Below are positions 26,212-35,101 of a stretch of DNA of 64,000 bases, piece by piece. Location of the stretch: positions 806,001 through 870,000 of the forward strand of contig NZ_JABMCZ010000003.1 in assembly GCF_013186535.1 (NCBI RefSeq). The letters run 5' to 3'. The first letter of the stretch is position 1. The number at the start of each line of letters is the position of its first letter. The DNA is from Nocardia terpenica (GTDB lineage: Bacteria > Actinomycetota > Actinomycetes > Mycobacteriales > Mycobacteriaceae). The position numbers were made by a program, and so were the translations under genes. The notes under the pieces were generated by a model that worked only from the letters and a program-made list of their open reading frames with translations, was not told the origin of the DNA and did not search any database.

Positions 26212-26400
26212 TTCTCGGCCTGCCTTCTGTGTTCTCGGCCTGCCTTCTGTGTTCTCGGCCTGCCTTCTGTGTTCTCGGCCTGCCTTCTGTGTTCTCGGCC
26301 TGCCTTCTGTGTTCTCGACCTACCTCCTGTGTTCCCGACCTGCCTCTTCATGTTTTCCGGCGTGCCTCTTCATGTTTTCCCGGCGTGCTTTTGGCCGGGA
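26212..26400. repeat. 20-bp tandem array capped by a hairpin (tatD-rpfB gap)
   Basis: Five identical units TTCTCGGCCTGCCTTCTGTG (26212-26311) are followed by three diverging units (20-22 bp). The array ends in the hairpin 26378-26400 with arms TCCCGGC/GCCGGGA and loop GTGCTTTTG. Identity decays toward the hairpin. It resembles the other arrays of the window in layout but not in spacer sequence. Confidence 0.92.
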
Positions 26401-26538
26401 CCCAACGTGCGCTAGGTCACAACGCGAGGGATTGCTGTACGGTCTGTGGCCGGATTCACTAGTATTACCGAGTCGTAATCTCTCCGCAGTCTCGATATCG
26501 CCCCGTGATGTGGAAAATGCCTGTTCCACGGCTTGTGG

Positions 26539-26567
26539 TTGTCAGGCTCTGACCCCCTCGTTATCGT
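26539..26567 (+). promoter_or_regulatory. Candidate housekeeping promoter of rpfB
   Basis: TTGTCA (26539-26544), a 17-bp spacer and TATCGT (26562-26567) form a sigma-A-like promoter. The hexamer ends three bases before GTG 26571, so the transcript would be leaderless or nearly so. No riboswitch-like fold is evident between the array and the gene. Confidence 0.5.
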
Positions 26568-26570
26568 ATT

Positions 26571-27719
26571 GTGACCATGCCGGACTCTCGGACGTCCGCC
26601 CTGCGGCGGATCAACTCGTCGCGATCGCCGCTGTTGTACGCGGCCATCGCGGCGATGCTGGTCACGCTCATTGTCGGGGCGGTATTCGCGATCGTGGACC
26701 GCAAGACGGTCACGGTCATAGTCGACGGGCAGAAGTCCACGCTCACCACCATGGCGGGCGATGCGCGCGGGGTGCTCAAGGCCGCCGGGTTCGTGGTGCA
26801 CAGCAAGGACGCGGTCAGCCCGTCCGCCGGTGACTCGGTCGCCAACGGGGCGACCGTCACGCTGAATCGGGCCCGGCAGGTGTCGCTCACCTTCGACGGC
26901 CGGGCCAAGCAGGTGTGGACCACCGGCTACACCGTCGCGGATGCGCTGTCACAGTTGCAGATTCCCAGCGACGTCTTCGTCTCGCCGTCGCGGCCCACCC
27001 CGCTGCCGCTGGAGGGCGCGGCCATGGCGGTGACGAGTCCGCGCACGGTGCTGCTGTCCGACAACGGCGAGGCCGCCGGGTATGTGCGCCTGGCCGCGCC
27101 GACTGTGGGCGAGCTGCTGACGGTGCAGGGCACGCCGCTGGTCGACCAGGACTCGGTGGTTCCGGCCGCGAACACCCCGCTCACCGAGGGCATGAAGATC
27201 ACCGTCACCCGCAAGCGGGTCGAGGACCGGGTCGAGCGGGTGCCGCTGGATCCGCCGGAGAACGTCATCGAGGACCCGACGATGAATATGAGCCGAACCG
27301 TCGTCGAGAATCCGGGCAAGCCGGGCGTGCAGGACGTGACCTACGCCGTCGCCATCGTCAACGGCAAGGAGAGCAGCAAGGACCCGATCGGCAACAAGGT
27401 CATCGTCCCGGCCGAGCCCAAGACCATTCGCAAGGGCGCCAAGCCCGGCACCGAGGTCCCCCCGGTGCGCGACGGCAGCACCTGGGATGCGCTGGCCAAG
27501 TGCGAATCCGGCGGCAACTGGGCGATCAACAGCGGCAACGGATACTACGGCGGCATCCAGTTCGACGAGAACACCTGGGCGCGACAGGGCGGCCTGCGCT
27601 ACGCCCCCCGCGCCGACCTGGCGACCCGCGAGGAACAGATCGCCATCGCCGAGGTCACCCGAGCCCGCCAGGGCTGGGGCGCCTGGCCCGCCTGCACCAG
27701 CCGCCTCGGAATCAGCTGA
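26571..27719 (+). CDS. rpfB: Resuscitation-promoting factor RpfB
   Basis: The 382-aa (GTG 26571) or 380-aa (ATG 26577) exported cell-wall glycosidase revives dormant cells in this group of bacteria. It has an N-terminal signal anchor (LLYAAIAAMLVTLIVGAVFAI near 20-42), three DUF348 repeats (first VTVIVDGQKSTLTTMAGDA), a G5 domain (about 215-295, VEDRVERVPLDPPENVIEDP) and the C-terminal lysozyme-like Rpf domain (WDALAKCESGGNWAINSGNG) with the catalytic Glu of CESGGNW. In mycobacteria rsmA follows directly. Here an SDR and two lipases intervene. Confidence 0.95.
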   Translation: MTMPDSRTSALRRINSSRSPLLYAAIAAMLVTLIVGAVFAIVDRKTVTVIVDGQKSTLTTMAGDARGVLKAAGFVVHSKDAVSPSAGDSVANGATVTLNRARQVSLTFDGRAKQVWTTGYTVADALSQLQIPSDVFVSPSRPTPLPLEGAAMAVTSPRTVLLSDNGEAAGYVRLAAPTVGELLTVQGTPLVDQDSVVPAANTPLTEGMKITVTRKRVEDRVERVPLDPPENVIEDPTMNMSRTVVENPGKPGVQDVTYAVAIVNGKESSKDPIGNKVIVPAEPKTIRKGAKPGTEVPPVRDGSTWDALAKCESGGNWAINSGNGYYGGIQFDENTWARQGGLRYAPRADLATREEQIAIAEVTRARQGWGAWPACTSRLGIS

Positions 27720-27725
27720 GCCCGT

Positions 27726-27808
27726 CCCTCGTCTGCCCGACGGGATGGCTCTCAATTGCCCGACGCGATGGCCCTCGTCTGCCCGCCGCGACGGCTCTCG
27801 TCTGCCCG
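27726..27808. repeat. Short 21-23 bp tandem repeat, four degenerate units
   Basis: Units beginning CTCGTCTGCCCGACGGGATGG occur about four times between the convergent rpfB and SDR genes. It has the same period as the hairpin-capped arrays, but no hairpin cap and no TCCCGGC core are visible. Confidence 0.65.
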
Positions 27809-27810
27809 AA

Positions 27811-28578
27811 TTACATGAGGGCGCCGCCGTCGACGCGGATTTCGGAGCCGGTGATGTAGCGGCCCTCCTCGGAGGCGACCATGGCGACGGCGGCGGCGAC
27901 GTCGTCGGGATTGCCGAGGGCGCCGCCGTTCAGCCAGCCGGTGAGGCGGGCGAACAGGCTCCAATCGGTGTCCTCGGGGACGGCCAGGCCCGAGGTGATG
28001 CCCGAGTTGATGCCGCCGGGGACGATATTCACCGCGCGCAGGCCCTTTTTCGCGTACTCCAGCGCGATGGCGTGGGTCATCGCGTTCACGCCGCCCTTGG
28101 AGGCCGAGTACGCGGCCATGTACGGATGCGCCCCGAAGGCGGAGGTCGAGGAGAAGTTCACGATCACCGGATGCTCGGCCTGCAGCAGCGTCGGCAGCGC
28201 GGCCTGGATCATGAGGAACGTGCCGGTCAGATTCACCCCGATGACCTGGTTCCACGCCTGCAGCGGCATCTCGTGGGTGTGCGCGGTGCGCATGATCCCG
28301 GCCGCGTTCACGAGAACGTCCAGCCCGCCCAGGAATTCGATCGCCGTCGCGCAGCCCGCCCGCACCGACTTCTGATCGGCGACATCCACGCGAACGGTCT
28401 GCAACCGCTCGCGGTCGCCGTCGTCCGCCGCCTGGACGGTCTGGGTCAGACCCTCCTCGGCGACATCCGCGGCCACCAGGGCGGCGCCCTCGGCCAGCAG
28501 GCGCAGCGCGACCCCGCGGCCTATGCCGGAACCCGCACCCGTGACCAACACCCGTCTTCCGTCGAACCTGCGCTGCAT
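27811..28578 (-). CDS. Short-chain dehydrogenase/reductase (FabG-like)
   Basis: The 255-aa SDR has TGAGSGIGRG near residue 11, an Asp after VAADVAEEG favouring NAD(H), NAAGI, the catalytic Ser in FSSTSAFG and YSASKGG, and the common C-terminal ITGSEIRVDGGALM. ATG 28578 has AGGAGGGA nine bases upstream; an upstream in-frame start at 28668 has none. It diverges from the lipase pair. The substrate is unknown; proximity to secreted lipases allows a role in fatty alcohol or sterol oxidation, which is only a guess. Confidence 0.82.
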   Translation of the reverse strand: MQRRFDGRRVLVTGAGSGIGRGVALRLLAEGAALVAADVAEEGLTQTVQAADDGDRERLQTVRVDVADQKSVRAGCATAIEFLGGLDVLVNAAGIMRTAHTHEMPLQAWNQVIGVNLTGTFLMIQAALPTLLQAEHPVIVNFSSTSAFGAHPYMAAYSASKGGVNAMTHAIALEYAKKGLRAVNIVPGGINSGITSGLAVPEDTDWSLFARLTGWLNGGALGNPDDVAAAVAMVASEEGRYITGSEIRVDGGALM

Positions 28579-28762
28579 GGCGTTTCGTCCCTCCTGGGTA
28601 CGTCCGGGGCGGGAGCCGCTGTGCCGCCGCCACTTCCGCGAACACTCCGAAATTAGAACGTGTATCAATTCGCGTCAACGGGTACGATCGTCACGCTCGA
28701 ACAGCAATCTGCTGGCTACGGACTATTCGGCTCGTGCTCCTCGAAACGGAGAGTGGTGTTCG

Positions 28763-29914
28763 ATGCGGTTGGCGGCCTGCATTGTCGTCGTGGCGGCGCT
28801 CGCGCTGGGGGAGGCGAGCGCGGCCGCCGCGCCGAGCGCGGTTCCGGGCACGGCCCTCTCGATCACCCCGCAACCCGGCGGCTGGCGCGGCATGTCCGGC
28901 GGTGAGGTGGTGCGGTACTGGACAACCGGATCGGACGGCGCGCCGCGCCCGGCCAGCGGGGCGGTGTTCGTGCCGCCGGGTCCGGCCCCCGCCGGTGGTT
29001 GGCCGATCCTCGTCTTCGAGCACGGCACCCGCGGGCTCGGGCCGGGCTGCGGCGGGCAGGCGGCCCCCGAGCGGGCGCCGTTCGGCAAGGCGCTGGAGGG
29101 CGAGGACCGGATCCTGCGGCACTTCGTGTCGAAGGGATTCGCGGTGGTCGCGCCGGACTATCTGGGGCTCGGGGTGTTCGACACCGGCCCGCATCCGTAT
29201 CTGGAGCTGACCACCGAGGTGAGCGCCACGCTGGATCTGCTGCGCGTGGCCCGCGCCGCGCATCCGCGGCTGTCGCGGACCTGGATGGTGCTGGGTGGGT
29301 CCCAGGGTGGGCAGGCGGCATTGGGTATCGCGCATCGGCAGCGAAACCTTATGCCCGAGTTGAATTTTCGCGGCGCGGTCGCCATCGATCCCGAATCGGA
29401 TGTGGAGCACCTGCTCCCGGCGGCCGGGCCGTGGGGGCCGGATCTGCCCGGGGAGATCGGCGACGCCCTCACCGCGGCGGTCGCCAGCATTCTCGCGGGA
29501 TTGCGTGCGGCGCGGCCCGATGCCCGGGTCGACGACTATCTGACACCGCGGGGTCGCCGCCTGCTCGATGGCATCGGGCGGCTCTGCCTGGACGCGATCG
29601 TGACGCGGGTACACGGGATCGGAATCGGCGATGTGCTGTCGAAGTCGTTGGGCGACACGCATTTTCGTGCCGCGCTGGCCGACTACATGGGTGTTCCGAC
29701 CGGCGGCTTCGACGCCCCGATCCTGCTGCTGATCAATGCCACCGATCTCGCGGTGCCCTCGCCGCTGCACGCCGCGCTGGCCGCGCAACTCGCCGCGAAT
29801 CATGTCCGGTACCGGATGGTGGTCGGCACCGGTGCGCACGTGCAGCTGAACGCGGCCATGTGGTCGGCGCTGGATTGCTTTCTGGACGAGGTGCGGGCAT
29901 CGGTGCCGTCGTAG
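28763..29914 (+). CDS. Secreted lipase / alpha-beta hydrolase 1
   Basis: This 383-aa exported hydrolase has a Sec signal peptide (MRLAACIVVVAALALGEASA, cleaved near AAAA). The fold and motifs match secretory lipases: GGSQGGQAAL with nucleophile Ser near residue 180, Asp in LLINATDLAVPSP, and His in GTGAHVQLN. All three catalytic residues are present. Cysteines such as GPGCGGQ and RLCLDAI may form disulfides. The next gene is a close paralogue in the same direction, 75 bp on, so they arose by tandem duplication. The pair separates rpfB from rsmA. Confidence 0.85.
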   Translation: MRLAACIVVVAALALGEASAAAAPSAVPGTALSITPQPGGWRGMSGGEVVRYWTTGSDGAPRPASGAVFVPPGPAPAGGWPILVFEHGTRGLGPGCGGQAAPERAPFGKALEGEDRILRHFVSKGFAVVAPDYLGLGVFDTGPHPYLELTTEVSATLDLLRVARAAHPRLSRTWMVLGGSQGGQAALGIAHRQRNLMPELNFRGAVAIDPESDVEHLLPAAGPWGPDLPGEIGDALTAAVASILAGLRAARPDARVDDYLTPRGRRLLDGIGRLCLDAIVTRVHGIGIGDVLSKSLGDTHFRAALADYMGVPTGGFDAPILLLINATDLAVPSPLHAALAAQLAANHVRYRMVVGTGAHVQLNAAMWSALDCFLDEVRASVPS

Positions 29915-29989
29915 CTTCACACACTGCTCTCAAAAACAGACTGTACGCTCGTTCAAGTTTTGCCCGGAGAGCTGGAAAGTGGTGCCGAT

Positions 29990-31174
29990 ATGCGATTGCC
30001 CGGTTCGTGGGGACGGACGGTCCTCGCCGTAGCGGTGACGGCGGGTGCCGCGCTGAGCCTCACCGCGGGTCCGGCGGTCGCGGCCCCGGTGCGTACGGGC
30101 GTGCCCGGCACCACCATCGAGGTGACGCCGCGGCCGGACGGCTGGCACGGGCTGAGCAACGGCGAGGCGGTCGACTACTGGATGACCGGATCGGACGGCA
30201 CGCCGCAACCGGCCAGCGGCGCGGTGTTCCTGCCGTCGGGGCCCGCACCCGCGGGTGGCTGGCCGATCCTCGCCTACGACCACGGCACCAGCGGCCTCGG
30301 CGCGAACTGCGGCGGCCAGTCCGATCCGGACGGTGCGCCCTATCCGGCGAGCCGGGCCAAGGAAGAGCAGACGCTGCGCTACTTCCTGTCCAAGGGCTTC
30401 GCGGTCGTGGCCCCGGACTACCTGGGGCTGGGCAGGTTCCGGACCGGGCCGCACCCGTATCTGGAGTTGAAGACCGAGGCCACCGCGACCATCGATCTGG
30501 TGCGGGCCGCCCGCGCCACGCATCCGGAGCTGTCGCGGACCTGGGCGGTGGCCGGTGCGTCGCAGGGCGGGCAGGCGGCGCTGGGCGCCGCGCATCTGCA
30601 GCGCACCTACGCGCCGGACCTGGACTTCCGCGGCACCATCGCCATCGATCCGGAATCGGATGTGGAGAAGGTGCTGCCGCTCGCGGGCCCGCACCTGCCG
30701 GACCTGCCGGGCAGCGACGGCGTGACCACGTCGTTCATCGCCATGACCCTGGCGGGGTTGCGGGAGTCGCGGCCCGACCTGGATGTGAACGGCTATCTGA
30801 GCCCGCGCGGCCGCGAGGTGCTCGACAGCATCGGTGACCTGTGCCTGGACCGCATCATCGACCGCACCAACGGCGTGTCCCTCGGTGACATGCTGGCGAA
30901 GCCGCTCGGCGACGACCGGTTCCGCACCGCGCTCACCGACTATATGGCCGTCCCCACGAGCGGTTACGACGCCCCGATCCTGTTGCTGGTCAACGCCACC
31001 GACACCACGGTTCCGTCCCCGCTGCACGCCGCGCTGGCCGCCCAGTTCGCGGCGAACGGCGTCGACTTCCGCACGGTGGTCGGCACCGGTAAGCACGTCC
31101 AGCTGAACCCGCAGATGTGGTCGGCCATCGACGAGTTCACCGCCCGGGTGCTGGCGACACCGACCGAGCGCTAG
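29990..31174 (+). CDS. Secreted lipase / alpha-beta hydrolase 2
   Basis: The 394-aa paralogue of the preceding lipase has a longer signal peptide (GRTVLAVAVTAGAALSLTAG, cleavage near AVAAP). The nucleophile motif is GASQGGQAAL, with NATDTTVPSP and GTGKHVQLN completing the triad. The paralogues align throughout (shared PDYLGLG, GPHPYLEL and AIDPESDVE). ATG 29990 has a purine-rich GGAAAG upstream. The preceding 75 bp could hold its own promoter. The substrate is inferred to be an ester or acylglycerol. Confidence 0.85.
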   Translation: MRLPGSWGRTVLAVAVTAGAALSLTAGPAVAAPVRTGVPGTTIEVTPRPDGWHGLSNGEAVDYWMTGSDGTPQPASGAVFLPSGPAPAGGWPILAYDHGTSGLGANCGGQSDPDGAPYPASRAKEEQTLRYFLSKGFAVVAPDYLGLGRFRTGPHPYLELKTEATATIDLVRAARATHPELSRTWAVAGASQGGQAALGAAHLQRTYAPDLDFRGTIAIDPESDVEKVLPLAGPHLPDLPGSDGVTTSFIAMTLAGLRESRPDLDVNGYLSPRGREVLDSIGDLCLDRIIDRTNGVSLGDMLAKPLGDDRFRTALTDYMAVPTSGYDAPILLLVNATDTTVPSPLHAALAAQFAANGVDFRTVVGTGKHVQLNPQMWSAIDEFTARVLATPTER

Positions 31175-31217
31175 CCGGTGCGTCGCCGGTCCCGCCCGGC
31201 TTGGTAGTTTGTCGGGC

Positions 31218-32099
31218 GTGTCCGAACCTGCTGTTGCTGCCCGCGGTCAGGCCGAGCTGCTCGGTCCTGCCGAGGTGCGGGTGTTGGCGGAGCGGTTCGG
31301 GGTGCGGCCGACCAAACAGCTCGGGCAGAACTTCGTGCATGATGCCAATACGGTGCGGCGGATCGTGGCGGCCGCGGGCGTGGGGCGCGAGGACGTGGTG
31401 CTCGAGGTCGGGCCGGGGCTCGGGTCGCTGACGCTGGCGCTGCTGGACGTGGTGGACCGGGTGGTGGCGGTGGAGATCGATCCCGTTCTGGCGCAGCATC
31501 TTCCGAGGACCGTCGCCGATCGCGCGCCGGAGCTGGCCGATCGGCTCGCGGTGGTCGGCGCCGACGCGCTGCGGGTGCGCGCCGCGGACCTGCCCGCCGC
31601 GCCGACCGCGCTGGTCGCGAATCTGCCCTACAATGTGGCGGTTCCGGTGCTGCTCCACCTGCTGGCCGAATTGCCCAGTCTCGCAACGGCTCTGGTAATG
31701 GTGCAGGCGGAGGTGGCGGATCGCCTGTCGGCCCAACCGGGTTCGCGCATCTACGGCGTCCCGAGCGTGAAGGCCGGGTTCTTCGGCACCGTCCGCCGCG
31801 CCGGGGCCGTCGGCCGCCAGGTGTTCTGGCCGGTCCCGCAGGTCGAATCCGGCCTGGTCCGCATCGACCGCTTCACCGAACCTCCCTGGCCCATCGACGC
31901 CGCCCACCGCGAACGCGTCTTCACCGTCATCGACACCGCATTCGCCCAGCGCCGCAAGACCTTACGCGCCGCCCTGGCCCCCTGGGCAGGCTCCACCACA
32001 GAGTCCGAACGCCGCCTACTGGCCGCAGGCATAGACCCCACCGCCCGCGGCGAAACCCTGGACACCGCCGCCTTCGTCCGCCTGGCCCAACAGGCATAG
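31218..32099 (+). CDS. rsmA: 16S rRNA dimethyladenosine transferase RsmA (KsgA)
   Basis: The 293-aa enzyme dimethylates A1518 and A1519 of 16S rRNA. Motifs are TKQLGQNFVHD near the N-terminus, the SAM site EVGPGLGSLT, VEIDPVLA, and the catalytic VANLPYNVA. The C-terminal domain has FWPVPQVESGLVRI and AFAQRRKTLR. I favour GTG 31218 (VSEPAVAAR); TTG 31209 is possible. In mycobacteria it sits between rpfB and ispE. Here copZ-copA and a repeat array lie between it and ispE. Confidence 0.95.
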   Translation: MSEPAVAARGQAELLGPAEVRVLAERFGVRPTKQLGQNFVHDANTVRRIVAAAGVGREDVVLEVGPGLGSLTLALLDVVDRVVAVEIDPVLAQHLPRTVADRAPELADRLAVVGADALRVRAADLPAAPTALVANLPYNVAVPVLLHLLAELPSLATALVMVQAEVADRLSAQPGSRIYGVPSVKAGFFGTVRRAGAVGRQVFWPVPQVESGLVRIDRFTEPPWPIDAAHRERVFTVIDTAFAQRRKTLRAALAPWAGSTTESERRLLAAGIDPTARGETLDTAAFVRLAQQA

Positions 32100-32129
32100 C
32101 GGCCATCGTCCGGCGGGCGCGCTCACGCC

Positions 32130-32397
32130 TTATTCCGGGTGTGTGCCTTTGCTCTTTGGTCCGGGTGTGTGCCTTTGCTCTCTGGTCCTGGTGTGTGCCT
32201 TCGCTCTCTGGTCCTGGTGTGTACCTTCGCTCTTTGATCCTGGTGCGTGCCCTCACGCCTTATTCCTGGTGCGTGCCTTCGCTCTTTGGTCCTGGTGCAC
32301 CCCTCCACTCTTTGGTCCCGGCGTGCACCTCCACTCTTTGGTCCCGGCATGCTTTTGGCCGGGATCTCACCGGATTTCGGCCAAAAGCATGCCGGAA
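32130..32397. repeat. 26-bp tandem array with two opposed hairpins (rsmA-copA gap)
   Basis: About eight units of 25-27 bp (core GGTCCTGGTGTGTGCC plus TTCGCTCT) run into hairpin 32342-32364 (arms TCCCGGC/GCCGGGA, loop ATGCTTTTG). A second, inverted hairpin 32375-32397 (arms TTCCGGC/GCCGAAA on the minus strand, one mismatched pair) follows ten bases on. rsmA and copA converge here. Confidence 0.88.
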
Positions 32398-32487
32398 TCA
32401 TGATGGTGGGGGCGTTGGAATCGGGCGGGCTTTCGGCAGGCGTAGGAACGGCCCGGTGTGGGTACCGGGCCGTTCGCGGAACCATAG

Positions 32488-34725
32488 TCAGCGGAAGGTG
32501 CGTAGCCGGAGGCTGTTGCTGACCACGAAGATGCTGGACAGGGCCATGGCTGCGCCGGCGAGCATCGGGTTGAGCAGGCCCGCCGCGGCGAGGGGGATGG
32601 CGGCCACGTTGTAGCCGAAGGCCCAGAACAGGTTTCCCTTGATGGTGCGCAGGGTGGCGCGAGAGAGGCGGATGGCGGTGGCGACGGTGCGCAGGTCGCC
32701 GCGGACCAGCGTGATGTCGCCCGCCTCGATGGCCACGTCGGTGCCGGTGCCCATGGCCAGGCCCAGGTCGGCGCGGGCGAGGGCGGCCGCGTCGTTGACG
32801 CCGTCGCCGACCATCGCCACCACCTTGCCGCCGTCCTGCAGCCGCCGCACCTCGGCGAGTTTGTCGCTGGGCAGCACCTCGGCGATGACCTCGTCGATGC
32901 CGACCCGATCGGCGACCGAGCGGGCGGCGGCGGCATTGTCGCCGGTCAGCAGCACCGGGGTGAGGCCCAGGGCGCGCAGGTCGGCAATGGCGTCCGCGCT
33001 GGTCGGCTTGATGGCGTCCGCGATCACCAGCACGCCGCGCGCAATGCCGTTCCAGGCCACCGCGATCGCGGTCCGCCCGGCCGCCTCGGCCTCGATCTTG
33101 GCCTGCGTCAACGGTTCCGGCAGACGGATCGCCCAGTCGTCGAGCAGCTCGGTGCGCCCGATAATCACCGCGCGCTCGCCGACCATGCCCTGCACGCCCT
33201 TGCCGCCGTGACTCACGAACTGCCGCAACGGTTCCGGTGTCAGCCCGCGCTCGGCCGCGCCGCTCACCACCGCGCGCGCCACCGGATGCTCGGAGCCGTG
33301 CTCCACCGCGGCGGCCACCGCCAGCAGCTCGTCCGCGTCCGCACCGGCGGCCGGAATCACCTGGGCCAGCGTCATTTTCCCGGTGGTGACGGTGCCGGTC
33401 TTGTCCAACACGACGGTGTCGATGCGCCGGGTGGACTCCAGCACCTGCGGTCCCTTGATGAGGATGCCCAGCTGTGCCCCGCGCCCGGTGCCGACCAGCA
33501 GCGCGGTGGGCGTGGCCAGGCCGAGCGCGCACGGGCAGGCGATGATCAGCACCGCCACGGCGGCCCCGAACGCGGTCGCCACCGATGCCCCGCCGCCGAG
33601 CCAGAAGCCCAGTGTCACAACGGCTATCGCGATCACGATGGGCACGAACACCCCCGCGACCCGGTCGGCGAGCCGCTGCACCGGCGCCTTGCCGTTCTGC
33701 GCCTCCGCCACCAGCGCCGCCATCTGCGCGAGCTGGGTGTCGGCGCCGATCCTGGTGGCGCGCACGGTGAGTACGCCCCCGGCGTTCACGGTCGCGCCGA
33801 TCACCTGGTCGCCCGGGCCGACCTCCACCGGCACCGATTCGCCGGTGAGCAGGCTCAGGTCCAGCGCCGAACTGCCTTCCGCCACAACACCATCGGTGGC
33901 GACCTTCTCTCCCGGCCGGACCAGGAACAGGTCGTCGACGCGCAATTCCTCGACAGGAACCCGGATCTCGCGGCCATCGCGCAGCACCGCCACATCCTTG
34001 GCGCCGAGCTCGAGCAGGGCCCGCAGCGCGGATCCGGCGCGCTCCTTGGCTCGCGTCTCGAAGTAGCGGCCCGCCAGGATGAACACGATGACGCCCGCGG
34101 CCACCTCGAAGTAGATATTGGACGCCGCGCCGCCGCGCTCGACCGCGAGGCTGAAACCGTGCTTCATGCCGGGCATTCCGGCATCGCCGAAGAACAGCGC
34201 GTACACGGACCAGCCGAAGGCGGCCAGCGTGCCCAGCGAGATGAGGGTGTCCATGGTGGCGGTGGCATGGCGGGCGTTGGTCCAGGCGGCGCGGTGGAAG
34301 CCCGCCCCGCCCCAGAACACCACCGGGCCCGCCAGCGCCAGCGAAAGCCATTGCCAATTACGGAATTGCAGCGCCGGGACCATGGCCATCACGATCACCG
34401 GCACCGCCAGGGCCAGGCTGAGCAGCAGCCGCCGCCGCAGCCGGTCGGCGGGCGAGGGTCGCGAATCGTCCTGTGGGCGTGTGGTTTCGGCGGGTTCGTG
34501 CACGCGGGCGGTGTACCCGGCGTCGACCACGCGCTCGACCAGATCCCGCGGCGTCACCGAGGCGGGGAAGGAGACCTTCGCCTTCTCCGTCGCGTAGTTG
34601 ACCGTCGCGCTCACGCCGTCGATCCGGTTGAGTTTCTTCTCGATTCGCGCGGCGCAGGACGCACAGGTCATCCCGCCGATCTCGAGTTCGACCGACTGTG
34701 CGGTCTGCAATCCGGAGTTCATCAC
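32488..34725 (-). CDS. copA: Copper-exporting P1B-type ATPase CopA
   Basis: The 745-aa inner-membrane Cu(I) exporter has one N-terminal metal-binding domain with MTCASCAARIEKKL (CxxC). The transmembrane Cu site is IIACPCALGLATP (CPC near residue 400). The phosphorylation loop is VVLDKTGTVTTGK, the ATP-binding domain has GSEHPVA, and the hinge is MVGDGVNDAAALARAD. The residues for activity are present. The ATG at 34725 overlaps the copZ stop as ATGA, so chaperone and pump are co-translated. No csoR is adjacent, although a copper-type operator lies upstream of copZ. It separates rsmA from ispE. Confidence 0.96.
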   Translation of the reverse strand: MMNSGLQTAQSVELEIGGMTCASCAARIEKKLNRIDGVSATVNYATEKAKVSFPASVTPRDLVERVVDAGYTARVHEPAETTRPQDDSRPSPADRLRRRLLLSLALAVPVIVMAMVPALQFRNWQWLSLALAGPVVFWGGAGFHRAAWTNARHATATMDTLISLGTLAAFGWSVYALFFGDAGMPGMKHGFSLAVERGGAASNIYFEVAAGVIVFILAGRYFETRAKERAGSALRALLELGAKDVAVLRDGREIRVPVEELRVDDLFLVRPGEKVATDGVVAEGSSALDLSLLTGESVPVEVGPGDQVIGATVNAGGVLTVRATRIGADTQLAQMAALVAEAQNGKAPVQRLADRVAGVFVPIVIAIAVVTLGFWLGGGASVATAFGAAVAVLIIACPCALGLATPTALLVGTGRGAQLGILIKGPQVLESTRRIDTVVLDKTGTVTTGKMTLAQVIPAAGADADELLAVAAAVEHGSEHPVARAVVSGAAERGLTPEPLRQFVSHGGKGVQGMVGERAVIIGRTELLDDWAIRLPEPLTQAKIEAEAAGRTAIAVAWNGIARGVLVIADAIKPTSADAIADLRALGLTPVLLTGDNAAAARSVADRVGIDEVIAEVLPSDKLAEVRRLQDGGKVVAMVGDGVNDAAALARADLGLAMGTGTDVAIEAGDITLVRGDLRTVATAIRLSRATLRTIKGNLFWAFGYNVAAIPLAAAGLLNPMLAGAAMALSSIFVVSNSLRLRTFR

Positions 34726-34925
34726 GCCACCTGGTAACCCGCTTCGTCGACCGCGGCGGTGACGGCGGCATCGGAGATCGGCGCGGCGGACTCGACCTGC
34801 ACGCGGCCGGTGCCCAGATCCACCTCGACACCGGTGACGCCGTCGATCCGGCCGATCTCCTGCTGCACCGCGGACACGCAGTGGTCGCAGGTCATGCCGG
34901 TGACGGTGTAGGTGCTGGTGGCCAT
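34722..34925 (-). CDS. copZ: Copper chaperone CopZ
   Basis: The 67-aa single HMA domain (MATSTYTVTGMTCDHCVSA) has the metal-binding CxxC, an IDGVTGVEVDLGTG strand-turn, and ends DEAGYQVA. The family delivers Cu(I) to CopA. ATG 34925 has GAGGAG upstream. It is the first gene of the copZ-copA operon, coupled by ATGA. Confidence 0.95.
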   Translation of the reverse strand: MATSTYTVTGMTCDHCVSAVQQEIGRIDGVTGVEVDLGTGRVQVESAAPISDAAVTAAVDEAGYQVA

Positions 34926-34984
34926 GATCGACTCCTCAATCTGACTTTTATACGGTGTAGGGGTATCACCCGACATCGATGAAA

Positions 34985-35002
34985 ATACCCCCCATGGGTA
35001 CC
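34985..35002 (-). promoter_or_regulatory. CsoR-type copper operator candidate upstream of copZ
   Basis: ATACCCCCCATGGGTACC carries the ATACCC...GGGTA dyad with C/G tracts typical of CsoR-family operators. A related TGTAGGGGTATCACC stretch lies at 34957-34971. Both are 30-80 bases from the copZ start, where repression by apo-CsoR would be expected. No csoR gene is in the window. Confidence 0.45.
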
Positions 35003-35101
35003 ATGCGCAAGTGATCCCCGGCACCTTTTCCGGGTCTCGACGGCGCGTTGCTCGCGTGCTGTGGCGGCATGGACGCCCGCACCCCAGTACGCTGTAGGTT
35101 C

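Noticed and set aside
26212..26400. Tandem arrays considered as CRISPR
   Set aside because: Units are 20-26 bp with the same spacer in every unit of an array; there are no unique spacers and no cas genes.
26401..26570. Possible cyclic-di-AMP (ydaO-type) riboswitch before rpfB
   Set aside because: Such RNAs precede some Rpf genes, but I could not find the conserved core, and the promoter hexamers lie right at the start codon.
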